64,000 nucleotides of DNA from Bradyrhizobium valentinum (GTDB lineage Bacteria; Pseudomonadota; Alphaproteobacteria; Rhizobiales; Xanthobacteraceae). Each line of letters starts with the position of its first letter. The stretch's first letter is position 1. Below are positions 43,694-53,026 of this stretch, piece after piece. The notes below the pieces were generated by a model that was not told where the DNA came from, ran no database searches, and saw nothing but the letters and a program-made list of their open reading frames with translations. The DNA lies in the NCBI RefSeq assembly GCF_001440405.1, contig NZ_LLXX01000153.1, forward strand, positions 108,044 through 172,043, given 5' to 3'. The translations under genes were made by a program, and so were the position numbers.

Positions 43694-46156
43694 ATGGTGG
43701 ATCGGATGCTTCTGGACACGCTAAGGCGAAGCGAAATTTCCGCTTCCGAGGTCCTATCTCTGGTCAGCGACGTATCTCTTTCCGATCTCATGGCGATGGC
43801 GGCATCGAGGCGGGATGAGGCCCACGGCAGAAAGATCTCCTACTCGCGAAAGGTCTTCATTCCGCTTACGCAGCTATGCCGGGATGTCTGCCACTACTGC
43901 ACATTTGCCCATGCCCCCCAAAGAGGGCAGCGCGCCTACCTCACTATCGGTGAGGTGCTCGCGATCGCGCGTGCCGGTCGTGAGGCCGGATGCAAAGAGG
44001 CGCTATTTACGCTGGGTGATAAGCCTGAGCTGCGCTACGGCCAAGCCGAGCGTGAGCTGCACGAAATGGGGTTTGCATCGACCCTCGCTTACCTCCAAGA
44101 GGCCGCGCGCGCGGTTTTCTGCGAGACAGGCCTATTGCCGCATCTCAATCCAGGCTTGATGGAGGCCGATGATATCGCAAACTTGCGCAAGGTCTCCATC
44201 TCGCAAGGGATTATGCTCGAGAGCGCCTCCGCACGGCTGTGCGAGCCCGGGGGACCGCATTTCGGTTCACCTGACAAGGATCCAGCAAGGCGGCTGCAGA
44301 CGATTGACCTCGCCGGCCAGCTCTCTGTCCCCTTCACGTCCGGACTGCTGGTCGGTATCGGCGAGACGCCGCTTGAGCGCATCTCGTCGCTGCTAGCATT
44401 GCGCAATCTGGACGAACGCCACGGACACATTCAGGAAATCATTATCCAGAACTTCAAGCCGAAGCCGAATACGCGGATGAGACATGCGTCGGCGCCGACA
44501 CTGGAAGAGCATCTGTGGACCATTGCATTGGCGCGCTTGCTGTTCCGGCCCGATATGAACATCCAGGCGCCGCCCAATCTCAGCCCTGGCGTACTGGACA
44601 TGATCTTGGCCGCTGGAATCAATGACTGGGGCGGCGTGTCCCCGGTCACGCCGGACCATGTCAATCCCGAGGCGCCTTGGCCGCATCTCGCGCGTCTTGC
44701 CGAGGCCACCGCCGAATGCGGCAAGAAGCTCGTCGAACGTCTCGCGGTTTATCCAGCCTATGCGCGTCAGTATGCACGCTGGACCGACACATCGCTGCAG
44801 AAAACCCTGCTAGGTCTTGTCGACGGAAGAGGGTGGCCGCGTTCGGACGAATGGTGCCCTGGAACGAGGGGCGATCCGCCTGCCGATGACCTTGTGATGC
44901 TGCGTGAAGAGGCCAACTTGCCCCCGCTCTTGAGCGGCAGCGTAGGTAGAATTGTCGCAAAGGCTCAATCTGGGATACGGCTCGAAGAAGCAGAGATCGT
45001 GTCGCTGTTCGAGGCCGAGGAGCGCGATTTCACAGCCGTCTGCCGCGCCGCAGATGAGCTGCGCCGCTCCGTCAATGGCGACACCGTCAGCTATGTCGTC
45101 AACCGGAACATCAACTACACCAACATCTGTTACTTCAGGTGCCAGTTCTGCGCGTTCTCGAAAGGAAAGCTCGCCGAGAATTTGCGCGGGCGGCCTTACG
45201 ATATCGCGATGGATGAGATCGGGCGGCGCGCCCGCGAAGCTTGGGAGCGCGGCGCGACCGAGGTTTGCATGCAGGGCGGCATCCATCCCTCCTACACCGG
45301 CGCGAAGTATCTTGAGATCTGCCGGACCGTAAAGCAGTTCACGCCTGAGATGCATATACATGCTTTCTCCCCGCTCGAGGTGTTCCAGGGCGCCAGGACG
45401 CTCGGGATTTCGGTCGATGAGTTTCTGCGGGAGTTGAAGAAAGCCGGGCTTGGCACATTGCCCGGGACGGCCGCGGAAATCCTCGACGACGAAGTCCGCG
45501 CCATTCTGTGTCCCGACAAGATCAACACGGCGCAGTGGCTGCAGATCATGGGAGCGGCCCATAGAGCGGGATTGCGCAGCACCGCAACCATCATGTTCGG
45601 CCATGTTGATCGTTACGAGCATTGGGCAAAGCATCTCTTGCGCATCCGGGATCTTCAGGCCGAGACCGGCGGCTTCACCGAATTCGTCCCACTGCCGTTC
45701 GTCCATATGGAAGCCCCGATCTATTTGAAGGGGCGCTCGCGTAAAGGGCCGACGTTTCGCGAAGTCGTTCTCATGCACGCGATCGGACGGCTCGTATTCC
45801 ACTCGAGGATCTCCAACATTCAGACGTCGTGGGTGAAGCTCGGGCAAAAAGGCATTCGTGCCTGCCTTGAAGCTGGCGTGAACGATCTCGGCGGCACGCT
45901 GATGGATGAAACGATCTCGCGCTCAGCCGGTGCCCAGCACGGCCACGAGATGGCTCCGAAGCAAATGGAAGATCTTATCCGCGAAATGGCACGCCTGCCG
46001 CGCCAACGTACGACGGTCTATGGCGATGTTACGCATGATCGCTATCTAGCGTCGCAGAACCCGCCAGCGCTAAAGCCGATTGTTACTGGACTAGACGACC
46101 GCCGCGATAGGGCAGACGTGCCAGAGCCCCGTGCCACCGCTTTTGACATGACCTAG
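43694..46156 (+). CDS. fbiC: Fo synthase, fused CofG-CofH radical SAM enzyme
   Basis: 820 residues with two radical SAM halves. The CofG half has C62-X3-C66-X2-C69 (CRDVCHYCTF), and the CofH half has C479-X3-C483-X2-C486 (CYFRCQFCAF). It builds the deazaflavin Fo from tyrosine and a riboflavin-pathway intermediate. The fused form is the actinobacterial and proteobacterial arrangement, whereas archaea use separate proteins. It is the last gene of the F420 operon, 12 bases after cofC. Confidence 0.95.
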   Translation: MVDRMLLDTLRRSEISASEVLSLVSDVSLSDLMAMAASRRDEAHGRKISYSRKVFIPLTQLCRDVCHYCTFAHAPQRGQRAYLTIGEVLAIARAGREAGCKEALFTLGDKPELRYGQAERELHEMGFASTLAYLQEAARAVFCETGLLPHLNPGLMEADDIANLRKVSISQGIMLESASARLCEPGGPHFGSPDKDPARRLQTIDLAGQLSVPFTSGLLVGIGETPLERISSLLALRNLDERHGHIQEIIIQNFKPKPNTRMRHASAPTLEEHLWTIALARLLFRPDMNIQAPPNLSPGVLDMILAAGINDWGGVSPVTPDHVNPEAPWPHLARLAEATAECGKKLVERLAVYPAYARQYARWTDTSLQKTLLGLVDGRGWPRSDEWCPGTRGDPPADDLVMLREEANLPPLLSGSVGRIVAKAQSGIRLEEAEIVSLFEAEERDFTAVCRAADELRRSVNGDTVSYVVNRNINYTNICYFRCQFCAFSKGKLAENLRGRPYDIAMDEIGRRAREAWERGATEVCMQGGIHPSYTGAKYLEICRTVKQFTPEMHIHAFSPLEVFQGARTLGISVDEFLRELKKAGLGTLPGTAAEILDDEVRAILCPDKINTAQWLQIMGAAHRAGLRSTATIMFGHVDRYEHWAKHLLRIRDLQAETGGFTEFVPLPFVHMEAPIYLKGRSRKGPTFREVVLMHAIGRLVFHSRISNIQTSWVKLGQKGIRACLEAGVNDLGGTLMDETISRSAGAQHGHEMAPKQMEDLIREMARLPRQRTTVYGDVTHDRYLASQNPPALKPIVTGLDDRRDRADVPEPRATAFDMT

Positions 46157-46230
46157 CGGAGCGGGGGCGTTCGCGCGCCCCTTGGGCAACGCCGGAATGC
46201 CTCTCCCAGCGCTTGACGCCTATTTTGATT

Positions 46231-46246
46231 TGTGATCACATATCTA
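46231..46246. promoter_or_regulatory. GntR-type operator, copy 1
   Basis: TGTGATCACATATCTA contains the palindrome TGTGATCACA. The same extended sequence occurs upstream of both GntR genes (49355 and 53625). Here it lies upstream of a small frame and the SnoaL-like gene. Confidence 0.6.
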
Positions 46247-46265
46247 AGATTTGGAGGAGCCCGGA

Positions 46266-46676
46266 GTGAGCCGAATTATCGCGCCAGCGCACGCTTTCGG
46301 CTGGCTATTGGTCGCCCACGTTTCGATCGGCCACCCCTGTGCGCAGATGCTCGCAGTAGCCCGCAGTTCAAGTTTGGTGCGGGCGCTCGATGCGCTGTGT
46401 CGCAATGGCCATAGGATCAATGCATCCATCGTCGTTGAGTTGGTGGCGGTGCCTCGCGAGGTGTCCCGGTGCATCGTTGCCCTGATCGACATCCTGCGAT
46501 CACAAAAAACAGCATCATCGTCTCGCTTAAGGTCTCGCCATTTCGCGTTTCGCGCCGCGCGCGCTCAGCTGGTCCGCTCAGAACTGCTGTCCAGAAAGTC
46601 TGAAGACGGCCAAGGCTTCGGAATCATCCAAGCAAGTACGAGAATCTGCCCTGGTCCTTGGACCAGAGGCCGATGA
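46266..46676 (+). CDS. small protein, possible winged-helix fragment
   Basis: A 136-codon frame from GTG 46266 with GGAGGAG upstream. Residues ~35-80 (LVRALDALCRNGHRINASIV, then PREVSRCIVALIDIL) have the spacing of an IclR/MarR-like winged helix, but no clear family match. The C-terminal part looks non-coding. It sits directly after the GntR operator copy 1. It could be a remnant regulator or a chance frame. Confidence 0.3.
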   Translation: MSRIIAPAHAFGWLLVAHVSIGHPCAQMLAVARSSSLVRALDALCRNGHRINASIVVELVAVPREVSRCIVALIDILRSQKTASSSRLRSRHFAFRAARAQLVRSELLSRKSEDGQGFGIIQASTRICPGPWTRGR

Positions 46677-46737
46677 GGTCGCCAATCTGGGGGATCCTCG
46701 GCGGCCTATTTCACGATCACACCACCCAGGAGCATCC

Positions 46738-47247
46738 ATGCCGACTGTAGATGAGGACCGAGCAGCCATTTTGAAAGTACACCGCGACTGGTGGGCCGCC
46801 AATTACAAGTGGGACATCCCCTTGATGCGAACCTGCTTCCCGAGTGGCACCGCATTCTTGAATTTCAACCTGAGCGGCGATCCGTACTTCGGTCGCGAAG
46901 AACTTACCGCCTTCTGGGAGTGGTTCAAGGACACGCCGCGCTCGAAGCCTGCGGTCATGCACATCTGGCGTCTGGATGTCCGCGGCGACATGGCTTACCT
47001 GCTTTGCGAAGGCAACTTCGAGACCCTCGAGAAGCCGGAACAGTACCTGCGCAGCACCGAGATCTACGTGCGCAACGACGGAGAGGGAACGCCGGAGTGG
47101 AAGATCTGGCACTTTCACTGCTCGGAGATGGCGCCAAAAGATAAGATCCGGCAGCCGTTCGGCGATAGCTATGCCACCCGCGGTGTGGGCTATCTACCGC
47201 CCAGTTTTGGCAAGAGCTTCTCGGTCACGGACGACCAAAAGCCATAA
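46738..47247 (+). CDS. SnoaL/NTF2-like domain protein
   Basis: 169 residues with an NTF2-like pattern: a helical N-terminus (DEDRAAILKVHRDWWAANYK), the pocket segment FPSGTAFLNFNLSGDPYFGR, and a C-terminal sheet EWKIWHFHCSEMAP. Such small proteins act as isomerases, dehydratases or hydrolases on ring compounds, or simply bind ligands. It is the first clear gene after GntR operator copy 1, with the hydrolase and DUF1028 genes following on the same strand. Confidence 0.75.
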   Translation: MPTVDEDRAAILKVHRDWWAANYKWDIPLMRTCFPSGTAFLNFNLSGDPYFGREELTAFWEWFKDTPRSKPAVMHIWRLDVRGDMAYLLCEGNFETLEKPEQYLRSTEIYVRNDGEGTPEWKIWHFHCSEMAPKDKIRQPFGDSYATRGVGYLPPSFGKSFSVTDDQKP

Positions 47248-47478
47248 CCCAAGCGACCAGCCTGTCGGGGGCCGGCAGGACATAACACTCCGGCGGGACG
47301 GGTTGGTCCCGCCGGTGCTGCAAGGAAATTCAGAACAGATTTTGCAGCGGAAGTTCCTGTCCCATCTACCCCAGAAAAGCGGATGGACTGCGATGGCCGA
47401 GCATTCGTTGGAATCAAAGAGCGCCCCGCACTTGAGTGTCCTTTCCGCCTTTCAGGACGTCGTGCCCGTGGAGCATTC

Positions 47479-48264
47479 ATGAGACGGCTCACTATCAAGC
47501 GACCAGTCGGTACGATTGCCGTCTCTTACTATGACGGGATGGATACGAGTAGGCTGCCAATCTTGTTCGTGCATCCGATCAATCTGAGGGGCTCGGCGTG
47601 GGCGGAGATCGTACCGGCGTTCGCCGACCGGTTCGCGATCGTCCCTGACATGCGTGGATTCGGTGACTCGCCGCCGGCCGAGCAATACGACATTGCGAGG
47701 TGGGCGAAAGACTGCATCGACGCCGTCGACCGGGCGGGCGTCGATCGCTTCCACGCCATCGGCGGCTCGCTTGGTGGAGCAATCTCAGTCTATCTCGCAG
47801 CCGCCGAGCCCAAACGGGTCATCTCGGTTGTTGCGGTCGGCAGCCAGCTCTACTCGCGAGATCCCGACAATGCGGCGGTGCTATCCACCCTCGAGCATCA
47901 CACCGTCACCGAGATGTTTGAGTTAGTCCTGCCGAAATACGCCCTCGCTCCGAACGCATCCGCCGAGGTGGTGGCCAAGGCCATGGCATTGCGCAATCCC
48001 AACAGCAAGGATGACATCCGTCGCGTGTGGCGTGCCGCCTGCGCGGCCGATATTCGGGCCCTGGTGGCTAGTGTCAGCTGTCCTGTGACGATTGTGACCG
48101 GCGAGTTCGACCTTACCTGCCCTCCCGCGGCCGGCGCGGAAATGGCAGCGATGCTGCATGCCCCACACGTTCTCCTGCCCGGCATCGGTCATTTGCCGAT
48201 GCTGGAAGATCCGCCGGCTTTGATCGCCGCGATCAAGGCGCATCTCAAACGTGTGGAGTCCTGA
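47479..48264 (+). CDS. alpha/beta-fold hydrolase
   Basis: 261 residues. The oxyanion segment is LFVHPINLRGSAW and the nucleophile elbow is GGSLGG (Ser97). The acid is in GEFDLTCPP and the His in GIGHLPMLEDP. The set fits small esterases, lactonases and C-C hydrolases. ATG 47479 has GGAG six bases upstream. It is coupled to the DUF1028 gene two bases downstream, suggesting a shared pathway role. Confidence 0.9.
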   Translation: MRRLTIKRPVGTIAVSYYDGMDTSRLPILFVHPINLRGSAWAEIVPAFADRFAIVPDMRGFGDSPPAEQYDIARWAKDCIDAVDRAGVDRFHAIGGSLGGAISVYLAAAEPKRVISVVAVGSQLYSRDPDNAAVLSTLEHHTVTEMFELVLPKYALAPNASAEVVAKAMALRNPNSKDDIRRVWRAACAADIRALVASVSCPVTIVTGEFDLTCPPAAGAEMAAMLHAPHVLLPGIGHLPMLEDPPALIAAIKAHLKRVES

Positions 48265-48266
48265 AG

Positions 48267-49181
48267 ATGACGTATTCGATTGTCGCCAGAGACGCAATCA
48301 CCGGCGAGCTGGGTGTGGCCAGCCAGTCGCATTATTTTGCTCTTGGGCGCGTTGTGACGTTTGCGCGAGCCGGCGTTGGTGCAGTTGCGACCCAGTCTTT
48401 CGTCGATCCGGCTTACGGGCCGAATGGGCTAGATCTTATGGCCTCAGGCGCGTCGGCGGAGTCGGCGCTAACGAGTCTGCTCGCAAAGGACGCCGAGCGA
48501 GAACTTCGCCAGGTCGCGTTCCTCGATGCCGCCGGCGGGACAGCCATGTTCACTGGCGATCGCTGCGTTCCGTACCGGGCTCAGCTAGAGACCAATAACG
48601 TTGTGGTGCTGGGCAACATGCTCGCCAGCGACGACGTCGTTCCTGCCATGCTGGCAGCATATGAGAACACTGCCGGCTCACTCGTCGAGCGTATGCTCGC
48701 GGCCATGGATGCAGGTGAGGCCGCCGGAGGTGACGCCCGCGGCCGAATGTCGGCCGCGCTCCTTGTGGTTTCTGCCGATACTGGTCCAGCGCCTTGGAGC
48801 AACCGGGTCATCGATGTACGAGTTGACGAGCATCCGGCCCCGCTCGTCGAATTGCGCAGGCTCGCCAAGCTGTGTCAAGCACACGCGATCTTCGGCGCCT
48901 CTGTCTTCACACCTGGGCTGCTCTCGCGCGAAGCGGCAGCGACAGGTCCGCAGCTTGCGGAAGCACTGCGTACGCTCACGGACGCTCAGGCACTGATCGG
49001 CGCTGACCTCGAGCCAACCTTCTGGAAGGGTGTGCTGCTGATCCGCGCCGGCGAGATTTGCTCGGGAAAGAAACTCGTTGCCGCCACGGTCGCGGCGCGA
49101 CCGCAGTACCGGGCCTTCGTGGAGGGCCTGCACGCGGTCGGAATCCTTCAGCTGTCATCGAACGAACTGCTCGGTGCGTGA
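48267..49181 (+). CDS. DUF1028 family protein (Ntn-hydrolase-like)
   Basis: 304 residues. MTYSIVARDAITGELGVASQ at the N-terminus and FVDPAYGPNGLDLMASG are hallmarks of DUF1028, which is predicted to have an Ntn-hydrolase fold. Members often neighbour amidases and peptide transporters. The C-terminal ~80 residues are helical. It overlaps functionally with the preceding hydrolase gene (two-base gap). The next gene, encoding a GntR regulator, is ~200 bases downstream behind its own operator. Confidence 0.85.
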   Translation: MTYSIVARDAITGELGVASQSHYFALGRVVTFARAGVGAVATQSFVDPAYGPNGLDLMASGASAESALTSLLAKDAERELRQVAFLDAAGGTAMFTGDRCVPYRAQLETNNVVVLGNMLASDDVVPAMLAAYENTAGSLVERMLAAMDAGEAAGGDARGRMSAALLVVSADTGPAPWSNRVIDVRVDEHPAPLVELRRLAKLCQAHAIFGASVFTPGLLSREAAATGPQLAEALRTLTDAQALIGADLEPTFWKGVLLIRAGEICSGKKLVAATVAARPQYRAFVEGLHAVGILQLSSNELLGA

Positions 49182-49354
49182 AAAGTCCAACCTCCTTGCC
49201 TCCGGTCCGCGGCTGTTTGCTGCTACAGGCCCTCGTCGGTCTGGATGGGCCGCACTCAAGCCGAGACGATCGACAACGCTTCGCCCGCTGCCACAACGCG
49301 CAGTTCGGAATATCGATTTCGCCCATCGAGCCACTGTTGACGGAATTTTCGTAA

Positions 49355-49370
49355 TGTGATCACATATCTC
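49355..49370. promoter_or_regulatory. GntR-type operator, copy 2
   Basis: TGTGATCACATATCTC lies just upstream of the first GntR gene, overlapping its likely promoter and 17 bases before the start codon. It is shared with the copies at 46231 and 53625 and suggests autoregulation. Confidence 0.65.
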
Positions 49371-49386
49371 ATATAGGGAGGGGACT

Positions 49387-50127
49387 TTGGAAAAGAGCAA
49401 CATCATTGCCTTGCCGCCATCGCCATCCGTTGCCCGAGGCTCGATGACGGATCAGGTTTACCGACATCTGAGAGATGGCCTGATGGCGGGCCGCTTTGCG
49501 CCGGGCCAGAGGCTGACAATCCGCGATCTTGCCGAGGCGCTGGGCTCGAGCCCAATGCCGGTGCGCGAGGCGCTCCGCCGCCTGCAAGCCGAAGGTGCCT
49601 TCGAATTCAGCGGTACGGCGCGGCTGAGCGTTGGTCAGCTGTCCGAGGCGCAGCTGCGGGATGTGCGCGATGCGCGCGTGGCGCTCGAGGGGCTGCTGGC
49701 GGAGCACGCAGCCGCGCGCATGACGTGGGTCGATGATAACGAGGTCAGGCAGCTCTACGGTCAGCTTCAGGCAGCCGCTGACGCAGTCGACGTGACCGCT
49801 TATCTCTGGACGAATTTTGCCTTTCACCGGCGGATCTATCAGATCGCGCAGGCCCCGATGATTCTCGGCGCCGTCGAGAATTTCTGGCTGCTCATTGGTC
49901 CCTTTTTTGTGCTCGTTGCGCCCGACGCTGCCCACCTGCAGCGCTCCATGGAGGCGCACCGCCAGATCCTCGATGCGCTGCTGGATCGCGACGCCCCCGC
50001 CGCCCGCGCGGCCGTGACCGACGACATCATGCAGGCGGCCAATTGCCTGTCTCGCGTTCTCGACAAAGCGGCCAAGGAGCGCTCCGTTGCTGCTCCAAGA
50101 CGCAGGCGGGGAGATATACCGGAATGA
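49387..50127 (+). CDS. GntR-family regulator (FCD domain), copy 1
   Basis: 246 residues from TTG 49387 with GGGAGGGG upstream. The winged helix (SMTDQVYRHLRDGLMAGRFA; GQRLTIRDLAEALGSSPMPV) is followed by an FCD domain with metal-binding Asp/His (RDARVALEGLLAEHAAARM; NFAFHRRIYQIAQAP). It is highly similar to the copy at 53666. The stop overlaps the SDR start. It probably binds the TGTGATCACA operator and senses a pathway intermediate. Confidence 0.92.
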   Translation: MEKSNIIALPPSPSVARGSMTDQVYRHLRDGLMAGRFAPGQRLTIRDLAEALGSSPMPVREALRRLQAEGAFEFSGTARLSVGQLSEAQLRDVRDARVALEGLLAEHAAARMTWVDDNEVRQLYGQLQAAADAVDVTAYLWTNFAFHRRIYQIAQAPMILGAVENFWLLIGPFFVLVAPDAAHLQRSMEAHRQILDALLDRDAPAARAAVTDDIMQAANCLSRVLDKAAKERSVAAPRRRRGDIPE

Positions 50128-50912
50128 GTGTGTTGCAGCGTCTTGTGCCTTACCCGGAGCTGCGTGTCCTGATCTCGGCAGGCGCGTCCGGTATTGGCGC
50201 CGCACTTGCCGGAGCCTTCGTTGAGGCAGGTGCGCATGTGCATATCTGCGACGTCAACAAGGATGCGCTTGCAGCCTTCCGCGAACGGCATCCAAAGGTG
50301 CTTGCCACAAAGGCCGACGTGTCGGATCGCGAGGCGGTCGCCACCGTCTTTCGCGCGCAAGCTGCGCGTTGGAGCGGTCTCGACGTACTCATCAACAATG
50401 CGGGCATTGCCGGACCGACCGGCGGAATCGACGCTATTGCAGAGTTCGACTGGCAGCAAACAATCGACATCAACCTCAACGCGCAGTACCGCTTCGCCTG
50501 TCCCGCGGTGCCGATGCTTCGCCAATCGCGCTATGGACAGATCATCTGCATGGCCTCCGTTGCCGGCCGGCTCGGCTATGCATGGCGTACCCCGTACGCC
50601 GCAACGAAATGGGCCATTGTCGGGCTCGTCAAATCGCTTGCCGCTGAACTCGGTCCCGAGGACATCCGCGTCAACGCGCTCTTGCCCGGCATCGTCGAGG
50701 GCCCGCGAATGGAAGGCGTGATCCGCGCGCGCGCCGAGCAGCTCCATACCAGCTACGACACGATGCGCCAGGAATACCTCAAGAAGATCTCATTGCGTCG
50801 CATGGTGACGGCCGAGGACGTTGCCGCCATGGCCCTATTCCTCTGCTCGCCAGGTGGACGCAATGTGACCGGCCAGGCGATCAGCATCGACGGGAACGTG
50901 GAATATCTATGA
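50124..50912 (+). CDS. short-chain dehydrogenase/reductase
   Basis: 262 residues. The cofactor motif is slightly altered (ISAGASGIGAALAGAFVEAG), and there is NNAGIAGP, a catalytic Ser in CMASVAGR and Y-x3-K in TPYAATKWAI. It probably oxidises or reduces a hydroxy/keto intermediate. ATG 50124 overlaps the GntR stop. A ~25-residue remnant of the same gene follows the second GntR copy at 54397, showing that the GntR-SDR pair was duplicated. Confidence 0.9.
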   Translation: MSVLQRLVPYPELRVLISAGASGIGAALAGAFVEAGAHVHICDVNKDALAAFRERHPKVLATKADVSDREAVATVFRAQAARWSGLDVLINNAGIAGPTGGIDAIAEFDWQQTIDINLNAQYRFACPAVPMLRQSRYGQIICMASVAGRLGYAWRTPYAATKWAIVGLVKSLAAELGPEDIRVNALLPGIVEGPRMEGVIRARAEQLHTSYDTMRQEYLKKISLRRMVTAEDVAAMALFLCSPGGRNVTGQAISIDGNVEYL

Positions 50913-50934
50913 ACCGTAAGAACGGGGGACGAAT

Positions 50935-51813
50935 TTGCAGATCGAGATCGTGGCGGATCTGAAGACGACGCTTGGCGAAGGCCCGCTTTGGGACGTCGAG
51001 CAGCAGCGTCTGTACTGGATAGACAGCATTGATGGTCGCGTTTTTCGCACGACCGCAGATGGACGCGAGCTTCGCGCCTGGGACGTCGGGGCGAAGATCG
51101 GCTCGATGGCGCTGCGGCGCGACGGTACGCATGCGCTCGTTGCGCTCCAATCGGGAGTGCATGATCTCGATCTGGAGAGCGGCGCGCTGACGCTGATCGC
51201 AACACCCGAGACACATTTGCCGCGCAATCGGCTGAATGACGGTAAAGTCGATCGCCGAGGACGTTTCCTGTTTGGCTCCATGGATACGCTGGAGGCCGAG
51301 GCCTCCGGCCGTCTCTATCGGCTCGATCCCGATCTTTCACTGCACGTCTTGGATGAGAAGATCATCGTCTCCAATGGCCCGTGCTGGAGCCCGGACGACC
51401 GGACCTTCTATTTCGCCGACACCTGGACGGGAGAGATCTGGGCCTACGACTATGACATCGAGACCGGTGCTGCGACGAAGCGGCGTCGTTTCGCGCCAGT
51501 GGATCGTTCGAATGGCGGTGCCGCGGACGGCGCCACCGTCGATGGAGAAGGCTTCCTATGGCAGGCGCTGGTCTACGATGGAAAGCTCGTGCGCTACGCG
51601 CCGGACGGCAGCCTTGACCGCATTATCGAGATGCCGGTGCGCAAGGTCACGAGCGTGATGTTCGGTGGTTCCAATCTGGACATTCTGTACGTGACGTCCA
51701 TGGCGAAGCCGCCCTTGCCGCGCTTTCCCGACGACGGACAGCAGCGCGGCGCGCTATTTGCAATCACGGGGCTCGGCATCAAGGGCATCCCGGAGCCGCG
51801 CTTCGGGAGCTGA
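50935..51813 (+). CDS. SMP-30/gluconolactonase-family lactonase
   Basis: 292 residues forming a six-bladed propeller pattern. The family signature LGEGPLWDVEQQRLYWIDSI contains the metal-ligand Glu. Further metal-site segments are RLNDGKVDRRGRFLFGSMD and NGPCWSPDDRTFYFADTW. Such enzymes hydrolyse sugar-acid and other lactones with a divalent metal. TTG 50935 follows GGGGGA. It is in the GntR-SDR-lactonase-BKACE run. Confidence 0.9.
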   Translation: MQIEIVADLKTTLGEGPLWDVEQQRLYWIDSIDGRVFRTTADGRELRAWDVGAKIGSMALRRDGTHALVALQSGVHDLDLESGALTLIATPETHLPRNRLNDGKVDRRGRFLFGSMDTLEAEASGRLYRLDPDLSLHVLDEKIIVSNGPCWSPDDRTFYFADTWTGEIWAYDYDIETGAATKRRRFAPVDRSNGGAADGATVDGEGFLWQALVYDGKLVRYAPDGSLDRIIEMPVRKVTSVMFGGSNLDILYVTSMAKPPLPRFPDDGQQRGALFAITGLGIKGIPEPRFGS

Positions 51814-51986
51814 GCCGGCCAAGACAGCTTCATCAAGCGGCAGGCAAGGGCGCTCCATGCTGTCCCCGCCACCGCGGGTGGCACTCCTAATCCCGGCGGC
51901 TTCCTGCCAGTTCCGGGCGAGAGACTTGCAAAGCCGGAACACCTAGCCGGCCCCTTACTATCACCGATTCACTCTGGAGATTTTCG

Positions 51987-52919
51987 ATGGCCAAGACCGG
52001 CAAGGTCCTCCTCACTTGCGCGCTGACTGGCGCGATCCACACGCCCTCAATGTCAGCGCATCTTCCCGTGACGCCGGACCAGATTATTGAAGAGGGGGTA
52101 CGTGCCGCGGAAGCTGGTGCTGCGATCCTGCATGTGCACGCGCGTAACCCTAAGACGGGTCAGCCGGACCAATCGGTCGAAGGATTTCAGAGGATTTTGC
52201 CGGAGCTGAGCCGCCGTTCCCGAGCCGTGATCAACATCACCACCGGCGGCAGCCCGTTCATGACGGTTGCCGAACGCGTGGAGCCTGCCCGTCATTTTCG
52301 GCCCGAACTCGCCTCGCTCAACATGGGCTCCTTCAACTTCGGCCTGTTTCCGATGCTCGAGCGCTATCGCGATTTCACCCATCAATGGGAGCGCCAGCAC
52401 CTGGAGTCTTCGCGCAACCTCGTTTTCCGCAACACCTTCGCCGAGATCGAGGAGGTCCTCTCACTATGTGCGCCCGGCGACACGCGATTTGAATTCGAGT
52501 GCTACGATGTTGGCCATCTCTACAACCTCAAGCACTTTGTTGACCGCGGTCTGGTCCGGCCGCCATTCTTCATCCAATCCGTCTTCGGCCTGCTCGGCGG
52601 GATCGGCGCGCATTACGAGGACGTCGCCACGATGCGCCGCACTGCCGAGCGGCTGTTCGGTAACGACTATGTCTGGTCGGTGCTCGGCGCTGGCGCCGCG
52701 CAGATGCGCGTAGGCGCCATGGCGGCTGCGATGGGCGGCAATATCCGTGTGGGCCTCGAGGACAGCCTTTGGGCAGGCCCCGGGAAGCTCGCCAGCTCCA
52801 GCGCGGAGCAGGTGAGACTAGCCCGCTCGATCCTCGCAGGACTCGGATTGGAGCTGGCAACGCCGGACGAGGCGCGCGTCATGCTGAAGCTGAAAGGGAC
52901 CGGTGAAGTCGGCTTCTGA
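51987..52919 (+). CDS. BKACE (DUF849) beta-keto acid cleavage enzyme
   Basis: 310 residues of the TIM-barrel BKACE family: LLTCALTGAIHTPSMSAHLP, the zinc-binding HVHARNPKTGQP, ITTGGSPFMTV, and FVDRGLVRPPFFIQSVFGLL. BKACEs condense a beta-keto acid with acetyl-CoA to give acetoacetate and a new CoA thioester, which places this gene near the end of a catabolic route. It is the last gene of the run, and a stem-loop follows it. Confidence 0.92.
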   Translation: MAKTGKVLLTCALTGAIHTPSMSAHLPVTPDQIIEEGVRAAEAGAAILHVHARNPKTGQPDQSVEGFQRILPELSRRSRAVINITTGGSPFMTVAERVEPARHFRPELASLNMGSFNFGLFPMLERYRDFTHQWERQHLESSRNLVFRNTFAEIEEVLSLCAPGDTRFEFECYDVGHLYNLKHFVDRGLVRPPFFIQSVFGLLGGIGAHYEDVATMRRTAERLFGNDYVWSVLGAGAAQMRVGAMAAAMGGNIRVGLEDSLWAGPGKLASSSAEQVRLARSILAGLGLELATPDEARVMLKLKGTGEVGF

Positions 52920-52990
52920 TCGTGCGGCCTGCTCCGCGGTCCGCAGACGAATGAGGCCGGCGATCAATCGAGTTAGGCGACGGTCTTGGA

Positions 52991-53026
52991 GGCCCTTGCC
53001 ACGCGCGTGGCAGCAACGGAAGGGCC
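52991..53026 (+). terminator. nested stem-loop after the BKACE gene
   Basis: GGCCCTT and AAGGGCC flank the perfect palindrome GCCACGCGCGTGGC. A short T-rich stretch follows. It is well placed 70 bases after the last gene of the GntR-SDR-SMP30-BKACE unit to end transcription. Confidence 0.45.

Noticed and set aside
44810..45847. 345-codon minus-strand open frame inside fbiC
   Set aside because: It overlaps the CofH half with intact radical SAM Cys motifs on the plus strand; there is no independent support.
45995..46012. TGGCAC with GG-N10-GC spacing near the end of fbiC
   Set aside because: It is in coding sequence, the -12 box (CCGCG) does not fit, and there is no upstream activator site.
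47105..47120. TGGCAC-N5-CTGCT sigma-54-like sequence
   Set aside because: It lies within the coding sequence of the SnoaL-like gene, has no NifA site nearby, and is probably a chance match.
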